From the NCBI GenBank assembly GCA_028293725.1, contig JAQGOE010000029.1:98849-162848 (forward strand): 64,000 nt of DNA, read 5' to 3'. Positions 26,050 to 33,683 of the stretch are shown here, piece by piece (position 1 is the stretch's first letter; each line of letters opens with the position of its first letter). A program made the translations under genes and the position numbers. The notes beneath the pieces were generated by a model that was given only the letters and a program-made list of their open reading frames with translations, was not told the origin of the DNA and ran no database searches. Origin of the DNA: Gammaproteobacteria bacterium. GTDB taxonomy: Bacteria > Pseudomonadota > Gammaproteobacteria > Steroidobacterales > Steroidobacteraceae.

Positions 26050-26738
26050 ACGTTCGCGACAGCGTCCAAAATAACTTCGACGACCACATTCGGAGCCGTC
26101 GCCAACGGCGTGTGATCGACCTTCTCGCTGCGAATACGCGCGCCCACACGCTCGGCCATGAACCGTTGTGTTTTCGGGTGGATCATACGGTCCTCCTCGG
26201 CAAGCAGATACCACGAGGGCAACTTCTTCCAGGCTGGGCGGGGCGCCTTTTCCTGAATGCAGGCGACGTTGATCGGGCGCTGTGTGGCCGCGAATAGTGC
26301 AGCCTGTTCAGGCGAGGCGTGTTGGGCGAACGCGGAGCCGAAGCCCTCATCGGGCATCCAGATCATGCCATGAGCATCGGGTGCCAATTGCGGCGCCTGG
26401 GGATGCGGCTGCTCGCGATAGAAGACCTCGGCCACGGTCTCTCCCTCCGCGGGTGTGAGAGCCGCAATAAAGACGAGGCCACGCACACGGTCATTAGTGC
26501 TGGCCGAGATCACCGCCCCCGCGTAGGCATGCGCACCCAGCACGACAGGACCTGTGGTGCGTTCCAGGACGCGCTCCAGCGCCTGCACGTCAGCCTGCAG
26601 AGAAGTGAGCGGAATCGGCGCGGCGATCACCCGTATGCCCCGGGCCTGCAGAGGCTTTATGACACTGTTCCAACTGGAGCCGTCGGCCCATGCACCATGG
26701 ACCAACACCACACTGACGCCGTTGCTGGGTTGACTCAT
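26046..26738 (-). CDS. Alpha/beta hydrolase-fold protein with Ala at the nucleophile position
   Basis: Cytoplasmic alpha/beta hydrolase-like protein of 230 residues, close to the EstA/methylesterase type found widely in soil bacteria. The oxyanion-hole motif LVHGAWADGSSW (12-23) and a likely catalytic His in KVDHTPL near the C-terminus are present. The nucleophile elbow, normally GHSYGG, reads GAHAYAG with Ala71 where Ser is expected. Either the protein is not a classical hydrolase or it uses another residue. It is convergent with the flavoprotein and divergent from the CGNR gene. Confidence 0.85.
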   Translation of the reverse strand: MSQPSNGVSVVLVHGAWADGSSWNSVIKPLQARGIRVIAAPIPLTSLQADVQALERVLERTTGPVVLGAHAYAGAVISASTNDRVRGLVFIAALTPAEGETVAEVFYREQPHPQAPQLAPDAHGMIWMPDEGFGSAFAQHASPEQAALFAATQRPINVACIQEKAPRPAWKKLPSWYLLAEEDRMIHPKTQRFMAERVGARIRSEKVDHTPLATAPNVVVEVILDAVANV

Positions 26739-26942
26739 ACTATTAACCGTCCTGAGTAGTGAGTGGCCATCAAACTATCTATCCCGTCGTAACTTGTCAA
26801 TTGTCGTTTATGAGGTTACTAATAGCCCGCCTGGCAATAAATGGTCCGCGGGGCCCCGGAGTGCGGCCGGATTGGCCCGAGAACAGGGGCTCCGACGCCG
26901 TTTCTGGTAACCTACTCACCCGATTTAGCGAGGTTATCGGAT

Positions 26943-27587
26943 TTGGTCATTGATGCGCGCCCCCCACCGATATTCGTTGGCGACACGCGGGCGCTGGACT
27001 TCCTCAATTCGATCGCATCGCCGGTGGACACACCCGTTGAATGGCTGAGTTCGGGGACCGATCTGCTCGACTGGCTGGCTGTCGCGAAACTCGTTCCGCC
27101 CGAGGTGATGACCTCGATGCGACGCGCAGCCCTACCCGGAGAGTTGGATGCCGTCGCGGCGCAAGCGCGCGCCTTGAGAGAGTGGTTTCGCGGCTTTGTG
27201 CACCAGTACAAGGGCAAGCCCCTGAAACCCGACGCCCTGAAAGACCTGGCGCCCTTGAATCGTATTCTGGAGCGGGACCAGGGATTCGGCCAGATCGTCA
27301 AACGCGACCCTGCGCGGGACAGTTCAGTACGCTCAGGCGTGGCTTGGCGGCAGGTGAGACGCTGGCAGACCCCCGATACACTGCTCCTGCCAGTTGCCGA
27401 AACCATGGCAGAACTGGTTTGCAACGAGGATTTTTCCAACATCAAAGCCTGCGAAGGGGCAGTTTGCACCCTACTGTTCCTCGATCGCTCGCACATGCGA
27501 GGACGACGCTGGTGTAGCATGGCCCTGTGCGGAAATCGGTTCAAACAGGCCGCCCACCGTAAACGCGAACGGCGCGCCCCGAGTTGA
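26943..27587 (+). CDS. CGNR zinc-finger (ABATE domain) putative regulator
   Basis: Protein of about 214 residues. The N-terminal ABATE-type stress-sensing domain begins with IFVGDTRALDFLNS, which is usually within ten residues of the start. A TTG at 26943 with GAGG upstream therefore fits better than an ATG at 26841, though this is uncertain. The C-terminus is a CGNR zinc finger: CEGAVC, then RRWCSMALCGNRFKQ. Members are probable DNA-binding regulators, often next to the genes they control. Here it lies between two alpha/beta hydrolase genes and beside a dehalogenase remnant, and may control one of them. Confidence 0.82.
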   Translation: MVIDARPPPIFVGDTRALDFLNSIASPVDTPVEWLSSGTDLLDWLAVAKLVPPEVMTSMRRAALPGELDAVAAQARALREWFRGFVHQYKGKPLKPDALKDLAPLNRILERDQGFGQIVKRDPARDSSVRSGVAWRQVRRWQTPDTLLLPVAETMAELVCNEDFSNIKACEGAVCTLLFLDRSHMRGRRWCSMALCGNRFKQAAHRKRERRAPS

Positions 27588-27605
27588 TATCCCGGGAAAT
27601 TGGCC

Positions 27606-27769
27606 TCATGCCTGATCGACAGCTGTTGAAAAGCGTCGCATGAGCTGATTCGCCACGTCGTCGAGATCGGCACCCACGAGATCCGGTTGCGGCCCAACGG
27701 GCAAGACGTCGTTTCCCGGTCGAGCAATGTCTCGTTGACGTCGAAGACGATCGTTGGCAGGTTCGTCAT
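27606..27769 (-). pseudogene. Haloacid dehalogenase (HAD, type II) remnant with internal deletion
   Basis: The ATG at 27769 encodes MTNLPTIVFDVNETLLD, the N-terminus of a type II 2-haloacid dehalogenase including the nucleophile Asp in FDVNET. After about 18 codons the family sequence jumps, in a different frame, to its extreme C-terminus DLVGADLDDVANQLMRRF, ending at a TGA at 27606-27608. Most of the usual 220-240 codons, about 500 bases, are gone. The start lies 12 bases after the alpha/beta hydrolase stop, so the intact gene once formed an operon with it. Confidence 0.8.
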
Positions 27770-27780
27770 GACGACCTCCA

Positions 27781-28635
27781 CTAGCGGGGGAGAAACTTCC
27801 GGATTTCCTCTGCTATCTCCTCCGCATGGGTCTCCAACGCAAAATGCCCGGTATCGAAGAAGCGGACGGTGGCGCTCGGAATGTCGCGCTTGAACGCTTC
27901 GGCCCCGGGAGGCAGGAAGAACGGATCATTCTTACCCCACACCGCCAACAGTGGTGGTTTGTGGGTGCGGAAGTATTTCTGGAAAGTCGGATAGAGCGCG
28001 ACGTTGCTTTTGTAGTCGCCGAATAAATCCAGTTGCACCTCATCCGCGCCCGGACGCGCGAGGTAGAAATTATCGAGGCTATAGCCGTCGGGAGAAACCC
28101 GCGAAGTATCCGAGACACCGTGCGTGTACTGCCAATAAGTGGTTTTGGGCGCCAGGAACTCGCGCAGTGCTCTCCGGTTGGCCTCCGATGCATCCTGCCA
28201 ATAGGCTCGAATCGGACTCCAACCTTCGCTGAGACCCTCCTCGTAGGCGTTGCCGTTCTGCGAAATGATCGCCGTGATCCGCTCGGGGTGTTTCACGGCC
28301 AGGCGCAGGCCAGTAGGCGCGCCATAGTCAAACACGTAGACGGCAAATTTCAGGAAGCCGATCGTCTGCGTGAAGCGATCGATGACGTCGGCCACATTGT
28401 CGAAGGTGTATTTGAAGCTGTCCCGCGCCGGCATATCCGATTGACCGAACCCCGGCAGATCGGGAGCGACAATGTGAAATCGATCCGCCAGCAACGGGAT
28501 CAGGTCCCGAAACATGTGGCCCGCGGACGGAAAGCCGTGCAGTAAAAGAAGCTTTGGCGCAGCGGCCGAGCCGGCCTCTCGATAGAAGACCTTTAGCCCG
28601 CCAACGTCAGCGGTGCGGTAGTGGATGTTGCTCAT
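27781..28635 (-). CDS. Alpha/beta hydrolase with Asp nucleophile (haloalkane dehalogenase/epoxide hydrolase type)
   Basis: Hydrolase of 284 residues. The ATG at 28635 follows GGAGA, so the upstream in-frame extension is discarded. Catalytic residues are visible: oxyanion motif HGFP at 33-36, nucleophile Asp103 in VFDYGAPTG, acid Asp237 in WGKNDPFF and base His264 in TGHFALE. An Asp nucleophile places it with haloalkane and fluoroacetate dehalogenases and epoxide hydrolases rather than esterases. The following gene was a 2-haloacid dehalogenase, now a remnant, so this pair may once have degraded a haloalkane or haloacid. Confidence 0.88.
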   Translation of the reverse strand: MSNIHYRTADVGGLKVFYREAGSAAAPKLLLLHGFPSAGHMFRDLIPLLADRFHIVAPDLPGFGQSDMPARDSFKYTFDNVADVIDRFTQTIGFLKFAVYVFDYGAPTGLRLAVKHPERITAIISQNGNAYEEGLSEGWSPIRAYWQDASEANRRALREFLAPKTTYWQYTHGVSDTSRVSPDGYSLDNFYLARPGADEVQLDLFGDYKSNVALYPTFQKYFRTHKPPLLAVWGKNDPFFLPPGAEAFKRDIPSATVRFFDTGHFALETHAEEIAEEIRKFLPR

Positions 28636-28744
28636 AGTGCATCTCCTCGCTGAAAACGTTCGCCGTGGGGGCATTGAAGGGCGTCGTTTATCTCAGATTC
28701 GTAGTAACCTTGCAAACTGTTTTTTTACGGTTACGGAGTTGGAC

Positions 28745-28867
28745 ATGAAGGACTTCGTTCTGCTTGCGGTGTCGATTTATTTGCTAAAGCAGGATATCGT
28801 GAGGGTCTGCGCGTCAGGAAGGGACCGCGCAATGCCCCTGGGCACTGGACGAGCCGCCGCCAATTAA
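28745..28867 (+). pseudogene. Possible 3' remnant of a DoxX/DUF417-like membrane protein
   Basis: Forty-codon frame starting at an ATG with GGAG nearby. Its first 21 residues, MKDFVLLAVSIYLLKQDIVR, resemble the C-terminal helix of DoxX/YkgB-type membrane proteins; the rest looks random. It may be the tail of a lost gene or a spurious frame. Confidence 0.25.
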
Positions 28868-28904
28868 GTGAGGTAGGATCTGGCGGCCTCCATAAGGACG
28901 GACG

Positions 28905-29276
28905 ATGGCCTCAGATCGGGAATTCGTGACCTTTGTGTGCGAGCAGCTGCGTGGCGCTGGCGAGATCTCCTCGAAACGCATGTTCGGCGAGGCGGCCATC
29001 TACCAGAACGGGAAAGTCGTGGGCCTCGTCTGTGACAATCAACTGTTCCTCAAGGCCACCGAGCCAGGTCGAGCCAAGATCGGCTCGCCCGTCGAGGCAC
29101 CGCCGTTTCCGGGCGCTAACAACTGGTTCTTGATGACGGATCTCGATGACCCGGAATTCCTTGCGGATCTAGTCCGCGCGACCGCGGAGGCGCTGCCGGC
29201 TCCAAAGATCAAAACAAAGAAGACGCGACGATCGAAGCCAAAGTCCGCCGGAAAAAGCCGCCGCGATGGCCGTTGA
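28905..29276 (+). CDS. TfoX/Sxy N-terminal domain protein
   Basis: Small protein of 123 residues with the TfoX N-terminal fold: an early helix, then SSKRMFGEAAIYQNGKVVGLV, FLKATEPG and PPFPGANNWFLM. The start has AAGGA before it. The C-terminus is a lysine/arginine-rich tail (about 100-123), which may bind nucleic acid. True competence regulators also carry a C-terminal TfoX domain, absent here, so a role in natural competence is not implied. Its end overlaps the DUF952 gene by 11 bases. Confidence 0.85.
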   Translation: MASDREFVTFVCEQLRGAGEISSKRMFGEAAIYQNGKVVGLVCDNQLFLKATEPGRAKIGSPVEAPPFPGANNWFLMTDLDDPEFLADLVRATAEALPAPKIKTKKTRRSKPKSAGKSRRDGR

Positions 29277-29619
29277 AGCAGAACTGATCTATCACATGTG
29301 CCTCCGCCGGGAGTGGGAACTCGCCACGCAGTCGGGCACGTACGCGGGCTCCTCCCAGGATCGGGCCGACGGATTCATTCACTTCTCGACGGCGGCGCAG
29401 TTGCCTGAGAGCGCGCGACGACATCGTACCGGGCAGGCCGGTTTGGTTTTGCTCGCCGTAGACCCGCACGTACTAGCCGAAGCCCTACGCTGGGAGCCCT
29501 CGCGACATGGCGCCCTATTCCCCCATCTCTACGGCACGCTGCCTCCATCCGCCGTTGTTTCTGTTTGCGATATCCCGCTAGGTGCCGACGGCGTGCCGCT
29601 GTTGCCGCAGCTCGCCTGA
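29266..29619 (+). CDS. DUF952 family protein
   Basis: Protein of 117 residues matching DUF952: LIYHMCLRREWELA, then DGFIHFSTAAQLPESARRH, LLAVDPHVLAEALRWEPS and FPHLYGTLPPSAV. The fold is related to ADP-ribosyltransferase-like glutathione-type small domains, but no activity is established. The start overlaps the TfoX-like gene, indicating co-transcription. Confidence 0.88.
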   Translation: MAVEAELIYHMCLRREWELATQSGTYAGSSQDRADGFIHFSTAAQLPESARRHRTGQAGLVLLAVDPHVLAEALRWEPSRHGALFPHLYGTLPPSAVVSVCDIPLGADGVPLLPQLA

Positions 29620-29744
29620 TACCAAGGCGTGGACCAATACCATGGTGTAATTCAAGCGCAACCCCGCGTGTGCTGTGATTCAATCTGGGTCCTGCAGCCT
29701 TTGCAGACCCTCTCATTCAATCAATAGTTACCAAGGGGTTAGAT

Positions 29745-30317
29745 ATGCACGCGGCTCTGAAATACTTTGGTGCTTTAAGCATCTGCGGCGCTCTGGCCGC
29801 CTCCGTTGCCTTCGTCGCGGATTCCGTGGCACAGACGCCCCACGACAAGTACACCTTGAAAGTGACCGGGGGGCTGGCGTTCGCTGAATTCAAGGGATAC
29901 GAAGGCTGGCAGGCTATCTCCATCAGCCGGAACGAAAAGGCGATGGCTTTGATCCTCGGTAATCCCGCGATGATCGAGGCGTACCGGGCTGGCATTCCCG
30001 GCAACGGCAAGCCTTTCCCTGACGGCGCCAGGATGGCGAAGATCCATTGGGTTGCCAAAAAGCACCCGTTCTTCCCGGATACGACGGTGCCAGATACCCA
30101 GCATGACGTGGACTTCATGGTGAAAGACAGTAAAAGGTTCGCGGACAGCGGCGGCTGGGGATATGCCGAGTTCGAGTATGACGCCGCGTCCGATACGTTT
30201 AGGCCCGGCACCTCAACTGACCAGCCGCCGCAGGCGAACGACGCCAAGTGCGGGTTCGCGTGCCATACGATAGTGAAGACCAAAGATTACGTTTTCACGG
30301 AGTACGCGAAGCGTTAA
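29745..30317 (+). CDS. Cytochrome P460 family protein with CX3CH haem motif
   Basis: Periplasmic cytochrome of 190 residues. The ATG is preceded by AAGGGG, and a signal peptide ends near SVAQT (residue 30). The P460 body has GYEGWQAISISRNEKAM, IPGNGKPFPDGARMAKIHW, and WGYAEFEYD. The covalent haem site is Cys169-Gly-Phe-Ala-Cys173-His174, three residues between cysteines instead of the usual two. P460 cytochromes oxidise hydroxylamine or detoxify nitrogen oxides, but many environmental homologues are untested. It appears monocistronic. Confidence 0.88.
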   Translation: MHAALKYFGALSICGALAASVAFVADSVAQTPHDKYTLKVTGGLAFAEFKGYEGWQAISISRNEKAMALILGNPAMIEAYRAGIPGNGKPFPDGARMAKIHWVAKKHPFFPDTTVPDTQHDVDFMVKDSKRFADSGGWGYAEFEYDAASDTFRPGTSTDQPPQANDAKCGFACHTIVKTKDYVFTEYAKR

Positions 30318-30414
30318 GCGGATTTGCTGTCACGGCCGTCTGCAGCGACGATGCCTCCTCAGACCAAGGATGTCGAGCTAGTCGCCGCGACGGCCGCGGC
30401 ACTACTATCTCTGC

Positions 30415-31440
30415 GTGGACGCCCAGCAGCGATTTCTCATATTGAGCCTGGTTGCCGTGTTCGCCGCGATGGTGGCATTACCTGCGCACGCGCGTTGTCA
30501 GATAGAGAACGTCGCCGCAATCCCCGTTGAGACCGAACGTAATCAACTTCTTACCCGAGGTGCGATTGACGGCCATCCGGTGCGTGTGCTCATCGATACC
30601 GGTTCTTACTTGAGCTTCATCTGGAGGTCGGCGGCCGAACGGCTCGGCCTGCGCTTGATCGGCGCCCCGCGACTGCGACTGTTCGGGTTGGGCGGGGAGT
30701 CGCGTGTCGATGCGACATTCGTCGAGGAGTTACAGGTGGGAGCCTTGACAGTCAAAGGCTCGCGGCTTCCCGTAGCGGGAGATGTCCCGAGCCGCGTCGA
30801 TTTCATTTTTGGCGAGGACTTCCTGTCGCGCGGCTCGGTGGAGTTCGATCTGCGACATAGCGTCATCAGGACGATGGATACCTCCGGATGTACGCCGGCG
30901 GAGCTCCCGTATTGGGCCCGGATTTACTCGATGGCCGACCTGATTGCCTCGCCACGGGACGCGCAGGCGATTCGGGTCAATGTCGTGCTGAACGGACATG
31001 CTGTACGCGCCCAGATCGATTCTGGCTCGTCGGTTTCCTTCCTGAGCAAATCGGTGGCCGATTCCGTCGGCGTTCACTATCTCAGTACCAACGCTGAGGT
31101 CGTGGGCATCGGACCCCGCTCACTCCAAACCTGGATTGCTGAGGTGCAGAGCTTCAAGCTGGGCGACGAGAGCATCAACAACACTCAACTGCGGGTCGCG
31201 CAGTTGGGGAAGTATCAAACGAAAGAGCGGATCGGATCGCGAATTCCCGTTGCCGCCGGGATCGAGCCTGACATGCTCCTGGGGATGGATTTCCTATGGG
31301 CACATCGCGTCCTCATTGACAACGTGACGCGCAAGATGGTGTTCACCTACGAGGGTGGGCCCGTCTTCCAGATCAGCAAGCCTGCCGTGTCCAACGAGCC
31401 TTCGTCGGGCGCGGCGGGCTCCGACTTGGCAAGAAATTAA
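30415..31440 (+). CDS. Exported tandem retropepsin-like aspartic protease
   Basis: Protein of 341 residues from a GTG, with a signal peptide ending near AHARC (about 27). Two retropepsin-like halves follow. Half one has Asp61-Thr-Gly-Ser in VRVLIDTGSYLSFIW and FGEDFL near 133. Half two has Asp202-Ser-Gly-Ser in VRAQIDSGSSVSFLS and LGMDFL about 80 residues on. Each half supplies one catalytic aspartate, so the chain could form an intramolecular active site like a pepsin. The cell location is periplasm or outside. Substrate unknown. Its TAA overlaps the convergent gene stop at TTAATTAA. Confidence 0.8.
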   Translation: MDAQQRFLILSLVAVFAAMVALPAHARCQIENVAAIPVETERNQLLTRGAIDGHPVRVLIDTGSYLSFIWRSAAERLGLRLIGAPRLRLFGLGGESRVDATFVEELQVGALTVKGSRLPVAGDVPSRVDFIFGEDFLSRGSVEFDLRHSVIRTMDTSGCTPAELPYWARIYSMADLIASPRDAQAIRVNVVLNGHAVRAQIDSGSSVSFLSKSVADSVGVHYLSTNAEVVGIGPRSLQTWIAEVQSFKLGDESINNTQLRVAQLGKYQTKERIGSRIPVAAGIEPDMLLGMDFLWAHRVLIDNVTRKMVFTYEGGPVFQISKPAVSNEPSSGAAGSDLARN

Positions 31441-31892
31441 TTACCGCTCGATGGCCGAGGCCGCAAGCTTGTCTCGAGTGGCGGACCGCCGCCGGTCATG
31501 GGGATACTCGGCTTCCAGTTATTTTGGAAGAGCCACTGCACGGTAGCAGGATCTCCACACATGAATGTCGTCTCAATGACGTGCGAGCCGGTTCGCGGAG
31601 CGTCGTCGATCAGGCAGTAGTAGTTCTTGGAGTCGTGCGTGAACGGCGTGTAACCCCACTTTACGAGACGTCGGTTCACCCATGGCGTATTGGTCTTCAC
31701 CTGGGACCAGGGCAAGCTATCGCTGGCCTGCCACACAGGACGTTGGTTGTCGAGTTTGTAGTAGCCGCGCAAGTAGTACGTTGGCATCGAATCGGGGGGC
31801 GTCGAATTGCCCGGCGGCGCGGCTTCAGGCGCTGCGAACGCCACCGAGGCCATCGCGGCGAGACAAGCGAAAGATCCCACAGTAGCGCGCAT
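31437..31892 (-). CDS. Secreted hypothetical protein
   Basis: Exported protein of 151 residues: ATG after AGGAG, signal peptide with cleavage near AFA-AP (about residue 20), a proline-rich linker, then a compact domain with NQRPVWQASDSLPWSQVK, KNYYCLIDDAPRTGSHVIETTFMC and a proline/glycine-rich tail. Two cysteines could pair in the periplasm. I do not recognise the family. Confidence 0.65.
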   Translation of the reverse strand: MRATVGSFACLAAMASVAFAAPEAAPPGNSTPPDSMPTYYLRGYYKLDNQRPVWQASDSLPWSQVKTNTPWVNRRLVKWGYTPFTHDSKNYYCLIDDAPRTGSHVIETTFMCGDPATVQWLFQNNWKPSIPMTGGGPPLETSLRPRPSSGN

Positions 31893-32078
31893 AACTGCTC
31901 CTTTTTCCCGGCTACGGCTTCACGCAGCTGAATCAGTTTACTCCTCCGACAACCGCACAGGTACTTCAGTCCGTGGACGCGTGAGCGCGAACGTGAGCGC
32001 GTCCAGCGACGTAAGCTCCTGATCTGAATGGGTGAAGAGCCGCGGAAGCTTTCAACAACCTGTCAGGGAACGGCCTCG

Positions 32079-32615
32079 TCAGTGGTCCCACTCCGAGAAG
32101 AACTCTGCTCCCGGAGGCTTGCCGTCGACCCACATCTCGGAAGGGTCCCAATGCTCCGCGATCAGTCCGTGCTCATCGATGCGAAACCCATCGAACCAAG
32201 TGATGTAGTAAATGTGGGCGGGATTGGCGCGGTCGCGCACCTTGCGAGCCGTAAGCACCATCACCAGATCGCGGTCAGCGATGATGGAGATCACCGGCGC
32301 CTTGATGTGGTCGGCGATCGGCCGCGGAGGCCTGATCTTCTTGAAGAACTGCAGCCAGGTCTCCCGGCCAGAAGCCATGTTGGGGTTGTGCTGGATGTAG
32401 CTCTCGGACATGTACTTGGGTGCGAGGTCGGCATGCCCGCCCTCGTACACGATCCGCCAGAAATCGAACACTGTGCGCTTGTTGCGCTGAGCCGTGGCAT
32501 CACCGCTCTTCAGGAGCGCCACTTGATCGGTCACCGGAACCGGCGGTACCTGCGCCTCAACGACCGACACGAACAGACACACCGCCGCCACAGACAGCCA
32601 CGACCTGATCGACAT
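32079..32615 (-). CDS. Exported NTF2/SnoaL-like protein
   Basis: Protein of 178 residues with a signal peptide (cleavage near VVEAQ, residue 22) followed by a SnoaL-like cone fold: VFDFWRIVYEGGHADLAPKYM, YIQHNPNM, DLVMVLTARK, and DGFRIDEHGLIAEHWD. The pattern YIQHNP plus a C-terminal EHWD is typical of nuclear transport factor 2-like polyketide cyclase relatives whose activities are mostly unknown. It stands alone between a secreted-protein gene and a divergent outer-membrane protein gene. Confidence 0.8.
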   Translation of the reverse strand: MSIRSWLSVAAVCLFVSVVEAQVPPVPVTDQVALLKSGDATAQRNKRTVFDFWRIVYEGGHADLAPKYMSESYIQHNPNMASGRETWLQFFKKIRPPRPIADHIKAPVISIIADRDLVMVLTARKVRDRANPAHIYYITWFDGFRIDEHGLIAEHWDPSEMWVDGKPPGAEFFSEWDH

Positions 32616-32789
32616 TGCCGGAGTCCCCCATGATGATGCAGGGCTTCATTGTACGCCCGCCACCGGTGTGTTAGCTCTCGGGCTGTGATACAGCCTGAGA
32701 CATTTAGGCACAATTCGACAACGGTGACGTCTGAATATCCGGTCTAGCGTATTGGGGTATTCGCATTGACCTGCGATAAGGGAGAATTC

Positions 32790-33446
32790 GTGGCATACGA
32801 ACGTACGGTGAGTTGCCTGGCGTTGGCCATTGCGGCGTGCTTGACCTACGGGAGCGCGAGCGCTGGCGATATGTTAGGGCTTTACGCTGGCGGATCCGCC
32901 GGCCAATCGAACGTAAGAGCGAGTCAACTGAACTTCATAGGGCCGTATCCCCCGAATCCGGCGCCAGCCCCCGTCTCCATCTCCAAAAGCACGACGGGTT
33001 GGCAGGTATTCGCAGGTATTCGGCCGATTTCTTTACTCGGTGCCGAGCTCGCTTACACCGACTTCGGTCATCCGACTGCCTCGCGGGGTCCTCCGGGCGG
33101 GTTCGGTCTTGCGTATCGAGCGGCGCTTCGAGCAAGGGCAACGACAGCGTTCGGCATTCTTTATGCGCCAGTTCCGGTACATTTCCTTGATGTGTACGCA
33201 AAAGCTGGCGTGGCACGTCTAGAAACGACCGCGGACGCCACCGGTGCTTTTGGTTGTTGGACGCCGCTCCAGTGCGCGGCTTACCCCGTAACAGTTCGTC
33301 GTGATCAAACCGGTGCACGCTTTGCATACGCTGCGGGCATGCAGGCCAGACTGTCCAAGATTGGTGTTCGCCTGGAATATGAACGAATCAGTGCCGCCTC
33401 CGGCAACCCCGACCTTCTATCCGTCGGTCTGACTTGGAACTTCTGA
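32790..33446 (+). CDS. Outer-membrane beta-barrel protein, OmpA/OmpW-like fold
   Basis: Protein of 218 residues. A GTG at 32790 with GGAG five bases upstream is preferred over a TTG at 32766. The signal peptide ends near SASAG. The mature chain alternates hydrophobic and polar residues as in a small 8-strand barrel: LGLYAGGSAGQSNVRA, GWQVFAGIRPISLLGAELAYTDFG, FLDVYAKAGVARLETT, and the terminal SVGLTWNF ending in Phe. No enzymatic or binding motif can be read. Confidence 0.8.
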   Translation: MAYERTVSCLALAIAACLTYGSASAGDMLGLYAGGSAGQSNVRASQLNFIGPYPPNPAPAPVSISKSTTGWQVFAGIRPISLLGAELAYTDFGHPTASRGPPGGFGLAYRAALRARATTAFGILYAPVPVHFLDVYAKAGVARLETTADATGAFGCWTPLQCAAYPVTVRRDQTGARFAYAAGMQARLSKIGVRLEYERISAASGNPDLLSVGLTWNF

Positions 33447-33517
33447 GAGCGGGGCATCGTCATCCCGGTCCGCAGAAAGCGCGAGCTCGCGTTGCGCCTC
33501 GATTGCGTTCTAAAGCT

Positions 33518-33542
33518 GCCGTTAGCAACAGGCGCTAACGGC
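33518..33542. terminator. Hairpin between outer-membrane protein and monooxygenase genes
   Basis: Perfect 9-bp stem GCCGTTAGC / GCTAACGGC with a 7-base loop. It lies 70 bases after the beta-barrel gene and 140 before the monooxygenase. There is no T-run; it could act as an attenuator or 3' stabiliser. The remainder of this 237-base gap shows no gene. Confidence 0.4.
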
Positions 33543-33683
33543 CCTCCCCTTCCCACTTCAGAATATACCGCACCGCGGGGCTTGCGGCCAGACCCGAGTC
33601 GTGCCTCAGGATCGCCGCCCAATCCAGAACCTATGGAACATGGGAGTCACGAAATGCGTGTTGATATCGACGGGAGTGTGGCA

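Noticed and set aside
26912..27605. Extension of the haloacid dehalogenase frame leftwards through the CGNR gene
   Set aside because: Family similarity ends after about 18 codons; the remainder is antisense to the CGNR gene.
33492..33683. N-terminal extension of the monooxygenase
   Set aside because: It has no family similarity and no ribosome site; GGGAG precedes the ATG at 33684.
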